Below are positions 55,392-62,991 of a stretch of DNA of 64,000 nucleotides, piece after piece. The stretch is from Marinobacter gudaonensis (GTDB taxonomy: Bacteria > Pseudomonadota > Gammaproteobacteria > Pseudomonadales > Oleiphilaceae), in NCBI RefSeq assembly GCF_900115175.1, contig NZ_FOYV01000001.1:930001-994000 (forward strand), in the 5' to 3' direction. The translations under genes and the position numbers were made by a program. Numbering within the stretch: the first letter of the stretch is position 1; the number at the start of each line of letters is the position of its first letter. The notes under the pieces were generated by a model. The model had not been told where the DNA came from and searched no databases. It was given only the letters and a program-made list of their open reading frames with translations.

Positions 55392-56153
55392 ATGAAACTT
55401 CAAGATTCCGTGATTGCAATTACCGGCGGTGGCCAGGGCCTTGGCCGTGCCATGGGTGAATATCTGGCGGCCAGGGGTGCGAAAGTCGCGCTGATCGACC
55501 TGGTGCCGGAAAAGCTGGATGACGCCGTTGCCGCGTGCAAGGCCGCCGGCATCGAGGCCCGTAGCTACGTATGCAACGTCGCCAGGGAAGAAGACGTTGA
55601 GAAAACCTTTCAGGCCATCGTCAACGACTTTGGTCACCTCAACGGCCTGGTGAACAACGCCGGTATCCTTCGCGATGGACTGATGGTGAAAGTGAAAGAC
55701 GGCGAGATTGAGCGCCGGATGGAGCTGTCCCAGTGGCAGGCGGTGATCGACGTTAACCTCACCGGCGTGTTCCTCTGTGGCCGGGAAGCGGCTACACAGA
55801 TGATCAAGAATGGCGACCAGGGCGCGATCATCAACATCGCCTCCATTTCCCGCGCGGGCAACATGGGCCAAAGCAACTACTCCGCCGCCAAGGCTGGCGT
55901 GTCAGCCCTGGTGCCTGTGTGGGCCAAGGAACTGGCGCGCTACGGCATCCGCTGTGCCGGCATCGCCCCGGGCTTCGTAGAAACGGAAATGACGGCCTCT
56001 ATGAAGCCGGAAGCCCTGGAGAAGATGACCGCAGGTATTCCGCTCAAGCGCATGGGCAAGCCTGAGGAAATTGCCTCGGCGGCAGCCTTCATTTTTGAGA
56101 ACGACTACCTGTCTGGCCGGATGATTGAGGTGGATGGGGCCCTGCGGCTCTGA
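55392..56153 (+). CDS. Short-chain dehydrogenase/reductase, 3-oxoacyl-ACP reductase-like
   Basis: A 253-residue SDR. The cofactor motif is VIAITGGGQGLGRAMGEYLA (residues 7-26), followed by NNAGILRDGL, SISRAGNMGQSNYSAAKAGV with catalytic Ser, Tyr and Lys, and the C-terminal APGFVETEMT. The Asp after beta-strand 2 (ALIDLVPEK) suggests NAD(H) use. FabG-like reductases act on 3-oxoacyl thioesters, but SDR substrates cannot be told from sequence. It is monocistronic by position. Confidence 0.85.
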   Translation: MKLQDSVIAITGGGQGLGRAMGEYLAARGAKVALIDLVPEKLDDAVAACKAAGIEARSYVCNVAREEDVEKTFQAIVNDFGHLNGLVNNAGILRDGLMVKVKDGEIERRMELSQWQAVIDVNLTGVFLCGREAATQMIKNGDQGAIINIASISRAGNMGQSNYSAAKAGVSALVPVWAKELARYGIRCAGIAPGFVETEMTASMKPEALEKMTAGIPLKRMGKPEEIASAAAFIFENDYLSGRMIEVDGALRL

Positions 56154-56174
56154 TCCGCCGACTGCAGACCTGCT

Positions 56175-56486
56175 TTAAGGTTGCCACTGGAATCGGCTCA
56201 TGGAGACACGGCCAGTGGTGACCTCCACCCCTTCATCCCTCAATCTCCCAACCTGTTCATTGTAGGCGTCCGAGCCTTCGGGGAACGCAATCTGGCCATT
56301 ACTCCGGATAACGCGGAACCAGGGTATGTTGTGGCCGGTCGGCAGCTTGCCCAGGGCACGGCCGATGTATCTCGCCTGCCGCCCAAGGCCAGCCATGGCC
56401 GCGACCTGGCCGTAGCTGGCTACCCTGCCGCGTGGGATGGCGGCAACGACTTGCCAGATTCTCTGGTCTTTTGTGGGCTCTGACAT
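56175..56486 (-). CDS. Alkyltransferase-like (ATL) DNA-binding protein, MGMT family
   Basis: A 103-residue protein matching the DNA-binding domain of O6-alkylguanine-DNA alkyltransferases. The helix-turn-helix with arginine finger appears as IPRGRVASYGQVAAMAGLGR (near 18-37), and the active-site PCHR motif is replaced by PWFR (near 55-58). Without the Cys it cannot remove the alkyl group. ATL proteins bind the lesion and hand it to nucleotide excision repair. The usual ATL motif is PWHR, so the Phe is unusual. It is convergent with the SDR. Confidence 0.9.
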   Translation of the reverse strand: MSEPTKDQRIWQVVAAIPRGRVASYGQVAAMAGLGRQARYIGRALGKLPTGHNIPWFRVIRSNGQIAFPEGSDAYNEQVGRLRDEGVEVTTGRVSMSRFQWQP

Positions 56487-56534
56487 GTTCGTAGGCGCCT
56501 TATTTTTCCGGATTGCGCTGCTCGAAACACCAGT

Positions 56535-57878
56535 CTATACCGAGCGGCCTTCCAGTTCGCCCTCGGGCTTCTCTTCATTCCTGGGCGCCAGGGCATCCAG
56601 CCGGTTGCCGTGGCGGATCATGAACACCGCCAGCAGAATGGCGGGCACGCCCATGAGTCCAGCAATCAGGAAGAATTCCGCATAACCGAACCCGGCTACC
56701 ACAATGCCAGAGAAGCCTCCGATGAACTTACCCGGCAGGGTCATCAGCGAGCTGAACAAAGCGTACTGGGTGGCAGTAAACGAAGCACTGGTCATGCTCG
56801 AGAGCCAGGCAATCAGGGCCACGTTGGCAATACCGCCACTGAGGTTGTCGGCACTGACCACGGCGGCAAGGGACATGATATTGGGCGGGTACTGTGCCAG
56901 GCCAACGAAGAACAGGTTGGTCGCCGCTGTCATGATCGCCCCGAGCAAGAGGATGCGGCGCACGCCATAACGAACCACCAGCACCCCGCCGATCAGCGAA
57001 CCGGCGATGGTCATGAAAAAGCCGAAAATCTTGGTCACATCCGCCACCTGGGTTTTGCTGAAGCCCATGAAATCCAGGTAGAAGGGATTAGCCATCACGC
57101 CCATGGCAATGTCGGAAATCCGGTAAACCGCCACCATCAAAAGGATAATCAGCGCCAGTTCCCGATAGCGCCGGAAGAAGTCCAGGAACGGCCCCGCCAC
57201 GGCCGCATAGAACCAGCCGACCAGCCGTGCCAGACGCGGATTCAGGTGGCTGCGACGAGCCGCTTCCTGTTCGATCTTGTGGGCGATGTCCTGGGCAGCG
57301 GCGAAATGGTTGACCGCCGGCTCGCGAACCACCAGCACGGTGAGCGCCCCCACACCCACCAGGGCCGCCATGACTTCATAGGACACCTGCCAGGACCAGA
57401 ACTCCGCGAGGTACAAGGCGCCCGCGCCGGCCACCAGCAGGGCGAGCCGATAACCAAAGATGTAGGTGGCTGCGAGAGCCGCCTGCAACCGCTCCTCGGC
57501 AATCTCGATGCGGTAGGCGTCAATCGCCACATCCTGGGTAGCGGAGGAGAAGGCCACCAGCAGACCGCACAGGGCCATGATCTCTGGCGCCGTGGTGGCA
57601 TCCACTTGCGCCATCAGATACAACCCCGTGGCAATCCCCATCTGGGCGAACAGGATCCAGCTCCGGCGCTTGCCCAACAGTCGGTCCAGAAGCGGCAACT
57701 GCAAACGATCCACCACCGGCGCCCAGAACACCTTGATGGAATAGGTAATGCCCAGCCAACTGAAGAAACCAATGGTGGCAGTCTCCACACCCACATCCGC
57801 CAACCGGGCGTTCAGGGTGGAGAACACCAGCAGGAACGGAAGACCGGCGGAAAACCCCAGGAACAGGAGTGCGATCAC
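56535..57878 (-). CDS. AmpG-like major facilitator permease
   Basis: A polytopic inner-membrane protein of at least 447 residues with about 12 hydrophobic helices. The segments LFLGFSAGLPFLLVFSTLNA, KVFWAPVVDRLQLPLLDRLL and SSATQDVAIDAYRIEIAEER match AmpG permeases, which import anhydro-muropeptides for cell-wall recycling. The start is uncertain: the listed GTG (57876-57878) has no ribosome site and falls at the first helix, while GGAGG (57949-57953) lies 7 nt before an in-frame ATT at 57939-57941. The true protein is probably 21 residues longer. It directly follows yajQ. Confidence 0.82.
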   Translation of the reverse strand: MIALLFLGFSAGLPFLLVFSTLNARLADVGVETATIGFFSWLGITYSIKVFWAPVVDRLQLPLLDRLLGKRRSWILFAQMGIATGLYLMAQVDATTAPEIMALCGLLVAFSSATQDVAIDAYRIEIAEERLQAALAATYIFGYRLALLVAGAGALYLAEFWSWQVSYEVMAALVGVGALTVLVVREPAVNHFAAAQDIAHKIEQEAARRSHLNPRLARLVGWFYAAVAGPFLDFFRRYRELALIILLMVAVYRISDIAMGVMANPFYLDFMGFSKTQVADVTKIFGFFMTIAGSLIGGVLVVRYGVRRILLLGAIMTAATNLFFVGLAQYPPNIMSLAAVVSADNLSGGIANVALIAWLSSMTSASFTATQYALFSSLMTLPGKFIGGFSGIVVAGFGYAEFFLIAGLMGVPAILLAVFMIRHGNRLDALAPRNEEKPEGELEGRSV

Positions 57879-57956
57879 CTGCCAGCGGGTGTAGGTGTGC
57901 AGCGTGTCCCGGATCAGAGCCAGGCGGTTGCCGGTAAGAATGATCAGGCCTCCGGA

Positions 57957-58439
57957 TCAGTCGCGGAAATTGTTGAACTGTAACGGGATATCCAGCTCGG
58001 CCTCGCGCAGCATGGCAATGGCCTCCTGAAGGTCGTCACGCTTCTTGCCGGTCACCCGCACCTTGTCGCCCTGAATACTGGCCTGGACCTTCATCTTCTG
58101 GTCCTTGATCATCTTGACGATTTTCTTGGCCATGTCGGTCTCGATGCCCTGCTTGAGCTGCAGGTGCTGCTTCACCAGCTTGCCCGACTTGCTGTCGCCG
58201 TTCTCAGCAAGAGCCCGGGTATCGATGTTGCGCTTGGCGAACGCCATGCGCAGCATGTCCATCAACTGCTCGAGCTGGAATTCCTGCTCGGCACTGATGG
58301 TGATGCCCTTGTCGTCCAGCTCGATATCCGCTTCCACGTTTTTGAAGTCCCATCGGTTACCCAGCTCCCGTTTGGCCTGGTCCACCGCGTTGGTGACTTC
58401 GTGCATATCGATTTCCGAAACAATGTCAAAAGAAGGCAT
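57957..58439 (-). CDS. yajQ: YajQ family nucleotide-binding protein
   Basis: A 160-residue YajQ-family protein. [20 protein letters not shown], then [40 protein letters not shown] and the C-terminal [20 protein letters not shown] match the family closely. Family members bind nucleotides, and some bind c-di-GMP and control transcription. The ATG at 58437-58439 gives the family length; the longer reading from 58793 is not supported. A plausible operon with the AmpG-like permease follows. Confidence 0.95.
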   Translation of the reverse strand: MPSFDIVSEIDMHEVTNAVDQAKRELGNRWDFKNVEADIELDDKGITISAEQEFQLEQLMDMLRMAFAKRNIDTRALAENGDSKSGKLVKQHLQLKQGIETDMAKKIVKMIKDQKMKVQASIQGDKVRVTGKKRDDLQEAIAMLREAELDIPLQFNNFRD

Positions 58440-58550
58440 GGTCGTTATTCTCCCACTGGGTAAGAAGGTATACTGCCGGAATTTGCTGGGGATGATACCA
58501 ACCCCCGGGATCTCCCGCACCTGACAACGGACTGGTAGAAGACGATAACA

Positions 58551-59522
58551 ATGCCGAACCTGGACCTTCCCATCCTCGTAGTAGACGACGCGAAATTCAG
58601 CAGTATGGTGGTAAGCCGCACGCTGCGAAATGCCGGATATCGCGACGTACGCATCGCCAACAATGCCCCGGCGGCCCTTGAGCTGATCGAGCAGCGGCCG
58701 GTGAGCGTGCTGATTGCCGACTGGCTGATGCCGGAGATGGATGGCCTGGCCCTCACCGATCAGGTGCGCCAGCAGGATGAACAGGACAACCACTACACCT
58801 ACGTGATCCTGCTCACCGCTCGGGAAAGTGTTGAGGCCTTGTCAGAGGCGTTTGACCGGGGCGTGGACGATTTCATCTACAAGTCCGACATGACCAAGCA
58901 GCTCATTCCCCGGATTTTTGCGGCGGACCGCATGGCCGACCGCCAGAATACGCTGCTGCGGGCCAATTCCTTGCTGATCGAGAACAACCGGGAGCTGGAA
59001 TCCACCAATATCATCGATCTGGAAACCGGCCTGTGTAACACCCGGTACGGCCGTGAGCGCCTGAACAAGACCCTGCGCCATGCGGAGTCCCGGGGTGGCT
59101 GCACGGCCTATGTCCTTTGCGGTATCCGCAACTGGCAGGAACTCAAGCGCAAGCACCCGCCGACGGTCATGAGCGAACTGGCCATCGGTATCGCCCGCCG
59201 CCTGAGCACGTTGATCCGACCCATCGACGCCCTGTGCCGGGTGGGCGACAACCAGTTCGCGATCATTGCCTATTTCCCCAACAGCGATCACTGCAGCACC
59301 ACGGCCTTCCGGCGGGTGTTCGACGGCATCAATCACAAGGCTCTGAAGACCACCGCCGGTTATATCTCGGTGGAAGCGGGCATGGTGCTTTGCAAGGCCG
59401 ATGCCCAGAAGGGTACCCCCTCCACCCAGGATATGGAGCGGGCCGCGGTTCACGGCCTGGTGGACGCCTACGATACGCGACGGTTTACCGAGACGGTGCC
59501 CGAGATTGGCGCTAGCGCTTAG
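58551..59522 (+). CDS. Response regulator with degenerate GGDEF domain
   Basis: A 323-residue protein. Residues 5-125 are a receiver with DD near 12-13 and phosphoacceptor Asp in [13 protein letters not shown] (near 61), and Lys in FIYKSDM. A coiled-coil linker follows, then a GGDEF-like domain (about 160-300) in which the signature is VGDNQF rather than GGEEF. Diguanylate cyclase activity is therefore unlikely; it may bind a partner or act as a phospho-switch. It is divergent from yajQ. Confidence 0.85.
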   Translation: MPNLDLPILVVDDAKFSSMVVSRTLRNAGYRDVRIANNAPAALELIEQRPVSVLIADWLMPEMDGLALTDQVRQQDEQDNHYTYVILLTARESVEALSEAFDRGVDDFIYKSDMTKQLIPRIFAADRMADRQNTLLRANSLLIENNRELESTNIIDLETGLCNTRYGRERLNKTLRHAESRGGCTAYVLCGIRNWQELKRKHPPTVMSELAIGIARRLSTLIRPIDALCRVGDNQFAIIAYFPNSDHCSTTAFRRVFDGINHKALKTTAGYISVEAGMVLCKADAQKGTPSTQDMERAAVHGLVDAYDTRRFTETVPEIGASA

Positions 59523-59763
59523 TTCAATGACTCGATTTCGGCGACACACTCGGTAACACTGGGACACACATCACAAACAGACAGGAGTGAGCGAGAGGCT
59601 TATTCTGAGATCGTGGATTCAAGCAGTATCCCCCATGGTGGAGGAGCCGTGTAGTACCTCCGCCGCCATATGGGGAATGAAGTCCACCGGATTAACGAAT
59701 TTTTCAGGCACTTTCGTTCTTTCCTTGTTTTTGGGCCAGCTTTTTAGCTGGCCTTTTTATTTT
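59523..59763 (+). ncRNA. Candidate small RNA or structured 3' UTR
   Basis: After the response-regulator stop there is about 210 nt without a convincing gene, ending in an intrinsic terminator. It contains a strong hairpin: CCCCAT...ATGGGG with GGTGGAGG pairing CCTCCGCC (about 59629-59674). An 82-residue reading frame at 59587-59835 crosses the terminator and looks accidental. Either a long 3' UTR or a small RNA would explain the structure. Promoter evidence is lacking. Confidence 0.35.
59734..59758 (+). terminator. Intrinsic terminator after the response-regulator region
   Basis: GGCCAGCT-TTTT-AGCTGGCC followed by TTTTT on the plus strand, about 210 nt past the response-regulator stop. Confidence 0.87.
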
Positions 59764-59804
59764 CTGGCTTTTTCCTCTGGCCTTGGAGTTACGCGGCGCT
59801 GTGA

Positions 59805-59901
59805 CTGGGAAATGATTTCCAGAAAACGCCCGTGAATACCTCCCTGTAGGGCTTGGTCGCGCCTTCCCTGGCGCTCCACATTTCTGGAAATCATTTCCCA
59901 G
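59805..59901 (-). repeat. Double-hairpin CANGGANG element, copy C
   Basis: Perfect 21-bp arms (59805-59825 and 59881-59901) enclose a 55-nt core. On the minus strand the core reads TGTGGAGCGCCAGGGAAGGC... with loops CAGGGAAG and CAGGGAGG, GGA to GGA 21 nt. It is 50 of 55 identical to the core of copy A, but the arm sequences are unrelated. It lies between the response regulator and the AraC gene, on the opposite strand to both. Confidence 0.85.
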
Positions 59902-60018
59902 CCCCATCACCGCTTGGCCAGAGTTCACAGTCCGGCTTCCCTTACCGCAATTCCAGAACAGTTATCCGCTATACTGCGTCTACAACGATTCCAATAACGC
60001 CAATGCAGTAGTCGAACC

Positions 60019-61050
60019 ATGACATCCCTCGGAACCGCCTCCGTCGCTGCCCTGCGCCAGTATGTCCGTGCCGCCGAATCTGCAGGCGTGGACACCGGGC
60101 AGATGTTCGAAACGGTAGGCCTTAGCCCAACCATCCTCGATACCGACGACGGGCGCATCAACGGCGACCAGTTCCAGCGGTTTATCCGGCGTTTGTGTGA
60201 ACAAACCGGCAACCCGATCCTGGGCCTGGAGACCGGCGACTTTGTACAGCCAGGCTCCTACAGCGTTCTGGGCTACATCACCATGAGTTGCGCCACGCTG
60301 GGCGAGGCCGTGGCGCGCATTGCACCGTTCGAGAAACTGGTGGGCGACATGGGCACCACCAGCCTGGCCATGAAGGGCGAGGACATCCGGCTGACCTGGA
60401 ACTGCAACTACACCGATCCGGTGGTGCGCCCTCAACTGGTGGACAACGTGTTCGCTTCATGGGTGAACTACGCCCGATGGCTGGCCGACAACCAAGGGGC
60501 ATCCCCGAGTTGCGTGAGACTCCAGCGGCCCTCCCCAGGCGCTGAGCTGGAGCAGGCCTACCGGGAACGCTGGCGGTGTACGGTTGTCTTCTCTGCGGAA
60601 GAAGACAGCATCACACTGAAGAAATCCCTGCTCGACACCCGCCTGCGCCAACCGGACCCCATGCTTCGCAAAACCCTGGAAGCCCACGCACTCAGCCAAC
60701 TGGCGGCGCTGGATACCGACAGCGACCTGTCGAGCCGGGTTCGCCACAGCATCCAGCAGCAATTGATGCACGGCATCACCCGGCAGGACATGGTGGCAGA
60801 GGAACTGGGCATGACCAGCCGAACCCTTCAACGGAAGCTCAACCAGGAGGGGGTGTCGTATCAGAAGTTGTTGGACGAGGTGCGGCAAACCATGGCCGAG
60901 GATTATCTTCGCAACAGCGAGTTGGCCATTCCGGATATTGCCTTAAGGCTGGGGTACAGTGAAACCACCTCGTTTCACAGGAAGTTTAAAGCGGTGACGG
61001 GGAAAACTCCGGGGGAATTTCGTCAGTCAAAGACGAATCCGGGGGTCTGA
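60019..61050 (+). CDS. AraC-family transcriptional regulator
   Basis: A 343-residue regulator. Residues about 20-205 resemble the arabinose-binding-like N domain found in OruR/ArgR-type AraC proteins (ITMSCATLGEAVARIAPFEK). Residues 245-335 are the AraC double helix-turn-helix (VAEELGMTSRTLQRKLNQEG, IPDIALRLGYSETTSFHRKF, KAVTGKTPGEFR). The ligand and targets are unknown. It stands alone, flanked by repeat copies C and D. Confidence 0.9.
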   Translation: MTSLGTASVAALRQYVRAAESAGVDTGQMFETVGLSPTILDTDDGRINGDQFQRFIRRLCEQTGNPILGLETGDFVQPGSYSVLGYITMSCATLGEAVARIAPFEKLVGDMGTTSLAMKGEDIRLTWNCNYTDPVVRPQLVDNVFASWVNYARWLADNQGASPSCVRLQRPSPGAELEQAYRERWRCTVVFSAEEDSITLKKSLLDTRLRQPDPMLRKTLEAHALSQLAALDTDSDLSSRVRHSIQQQLMHGITRQDMVAEELGMTSRTLQRKLNQEGVSYQKLLDEVRQTMAEDYLRNSELAIPDIALRLGYSETTSFHRKFKAVTGKTPGEFRQSKTNPGV

Positions 61051-61059
61051 AAAGCGAGG

Positions 61060-61157
61060 CGGGCAGCGCTTTTCAGGACTGTCGTTGGCCATGGATGGCC
61101 AACGTCAAGCGCACAGGGATGTGCTCGTAGCGTGTCCTGAAAAGCGGTACCTGCCCG
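61060..61157 (+). repeat. Double-hairpin CANGGANG element, copy D
   Basis: Arms are 61060-61079 and 61134-61157: 13 bp of inner pairing are perfect, a 4-nt GTAC bulge follows on the right, then 7 more pairs. The 54-nt core has loops CATGGATG (GTTGGCC stem) and CAGGGATG (GCAC/GTGC stem), GGA to GGA 21 nt. It lies 9 bp after the AraC stop, so it would be in that gene's 3' UTR, and is convergent with argG. Confidence 0.83.
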
Positions 61158-61192
61158 GCGACTCCACCGAGCTCGAAGGCTCAGAGTATTAG

Positions 61193-62404
61193 TTAAAGCT
61201 TACGGCCTTTCCCAGCCGCAATCCGCAACCGCAGGGCATTCAGCTTGATGAAGCCTTCCGCATCCTTCTGGTCGTACGCGCCCTGATCTTCCTCGAAGGT
61301 GGCAATCTTCTCGTCAAACAGGGAATCCTCGGACTTCCGGCCGACAACATCCACATTGCCCTTGTAGAGCTTCAGACGGACGGTACCGTTCACGTAGGCC
61401 TGGGTCTGATCAATCAGCGCCTGCAGAGCCTCCCGCTCCGGGGACCACCAGTAGCCGTTGTAGATCACCTCGGCGTAGCGCGGCATCAGACTGTCCTTCA
61501 GGTGAGCCACTTCACGGTCCAGAGTGATGGACTCGATGGCGCGATGCGCCCGCAGCATGATGGTGCCGCCCGGGGTTTCGTAACAGCCGCGAGACTTCAT
61601 ACCCACGTAGCGGTTCTCAACGATGTCCAGACGACCGATGCCGTTGGCGCCCGCCAGCTTGTTCAGGGTTTCCAGCACCTCGTGGGGCTTCAGGGCCTGT
61701 CCATCAACGGCAACAATGTCGCCCTTCTTATAGGTCAGCTCCACATAGGTGGGCTTGTCTGGTGCGGCTTCCGGAGACACGCTCCAGCGCCACATATCCT
61801 CTTCGGCTTCCGCCCAGGGATCTTCCAGGTTGATGCCTTCGTAGGAGATGTGCAGCAGGTTGGCGTCCATGGAGTACGGGCTCTTGCCCTTCTTCTTCTC
61901 CACCGGAATGTTGCGCTCATCGCAATAGGCCAGCAGCTTCTCGCGGGAGTTCAGATCCCACTCACGCCAGGGCGCAATCACCTTCACGCCCGGCTTCAGC
62001 GCATAGGCACCCAACTCGAAACGCACCTGATCATTGCCCTTGCCGGTGGCACCATGGGAGATGGCGTCGGCGCCGGTCTCGTTGGCGATTTCCACAAGAC
62101 GCTTGGCAATCAGTGGGCGTGCAATAGAGGTACCGAGCAGATACTCGCCCTCGTAGATGGTGTTGGCGCGGAACATCGGGAACACGTAATCGCGAACAAA
62201 CTCCTCGCGCAGGTCCTCGATGTAGATTTCCTTCACGCCCAGCGCCTTGGCCTTGGCCCGCGCCGGCTCCACTTCCTCGCCCTGGCCGATGTCGGCGGTG
62301 AAGGTCACCACCTCACAGTTGTAGGTGTCCTGCAACCACCGCACGATCACGGAAGTATCCAGGCCACCGGAATAGGCCAGCACCACCTTTTTAATATCAG
62401 ACAT
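61193..62404 (-). CDS. argG: ArgG, argininosuccinate synthase
   Basis: A 403-residue enzyme that joins citrulline and aspartate with ATP in arginine synthesis. The N-type ATP pyrophosphatase motif [18 protein letters not shown] (residues 7-24) is present, with [15 protein letters not shown] (near 115-129) and later [18 protein letters not shown]. Length and sequence are typical of bacterial ArgG. It stands alone; other arg genes are not in the window. The ATG is at 62402-62404. Confidence 0.97.
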   Translation of the reverse strand: MSDIKKVVLAYSGGLDTSVIVRWLQDTYNCEVVTFTADIGQGEEVEPARAKAKALGVKEIYIEDLREEFVRDYVFPMFRANTIYEGEYLLGTSIARPLIAKRLVEIANETGADAISHGATGKGNDQVRFELGAYALKPGVKVIAPWREWDLNSREKLLAYCDERNIPVEKKKGKSPYSMDANLLHISYEGINLEDPWAEAEEDMWRWSVSPEAAPDKPTYVELTYKKGDIVAVDGQALKPHEVLETLNKLAGANGIGRLDIVENRYVGMKSRGCYETPGGTIMLRAHRAIESITLDREVAHLKDSLMPRYAEVIYNGYWWSPEREALQALIDQTQAYVNGTVRLKLYKGNVDVVGRKSEDSLFDEKIATFEEDQGAYDQKDAEGFIKLNALRLRIAAGKGRKL

Positions 62405-62507
62405 GCCCTTGCTCCAGACTGAACAGAATGGATGTGTTGAAAATAAGGGCGTTATTGTACGGGACAGCGGGGGGAATGGCTATTGGGGCGAAGGTCTAGA
62501 GGTACCC

Positions 62508-62532
62508 ACCCTCTCCCCTGAAGGGAGAGGGT
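62508..62532. repeat. Hairpin downstream of fliS
   Basis: ACCCTCTCCC-CTGAA-GGGAGAGGGT is a perfect 10-bp stem, 34 bp past the fliS stop on the minus strand. No T-run follows on either strand, so it may be a processed 3' end or an extragenic palindrome rather than a standard terminator. Confidence 0.6.
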
Positions 62533-62565
62533 TCAAGTTGCCCCGGTATCGAAGAGAGATAACGA

Positions 62566-62964
62566 TCATCCAGCCTGTTGCTGGGCAACCACCTCATCAC
62601 GGATGCCGTCCCAGCCTTCCTTGATGGAACGCAGTAACTGGGCAACTTCATCCAGTCGGTTGATGTCGTTACGGGCGTTCGCCTCCCAGAGCGCGCGCTC
62701 CATGTACTCGTAAAGCGCATCAAGACGCTCGGCCAGCTCGCCGCCCTGCTCTTTGTCCAGAAAACCCCGAAGAGCCGCAACAATATCCATGGCCTTGAGG
62801 ATCAACTTGCCTTTGGCGTCATAATCCCGGGCCTGAAGCTTTGCCTTGGCCATGTTGATGCGCTCAAGGGCCCCGTCATACAGGAGCTGAATGAGCTTGT
62901 GCGGATCGGCATCCGTGATGCTGGTTTGGGTGTTGATTCGCTGGTATTGCTGAAGACCGTTCAT
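62566..62964 (-). CDS. fliS: FliS, flagellin export chaperone
   Basis: A 132-residue FliS that binds the flagellin C terminus before export. It shows YQRINTQTSITDADPHKLIQ, LLYDGALERINMAKAKLQAR, GKLILKAMDIVAALRGFLDK and YEYMERALWEANARNDINRL, the full family pattern. It is 27 bp downstream of fliD on the same strand. The expected next gene, fliT, is not here: a FliT-like gene lies about 42 kb away beside fleQ. Confidence 0.95.
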   Translation of the reverse strand: MNGLQQYQRINTQTSITDADPHKLIQLLYDGALERINMAKAKLQARDYDAKGKLILKAMDIVAALRGFLDKEQGGELAERLDALYEYMERALWEANARNDINRLDEVAQLLRSIKEGWDGIRDEVVAQQQAG

Positions 62965-62991
62965 AGGTAACCTCTTGGAGTTCAGCGCTGT

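Noticed and set aside
59587..59835. An 82-residue plus-strand frame after the response regulator
   Set aside because: It crosses a strong terminator and enters repeat copy C; no ribosome site or protein-like pattern supports it.
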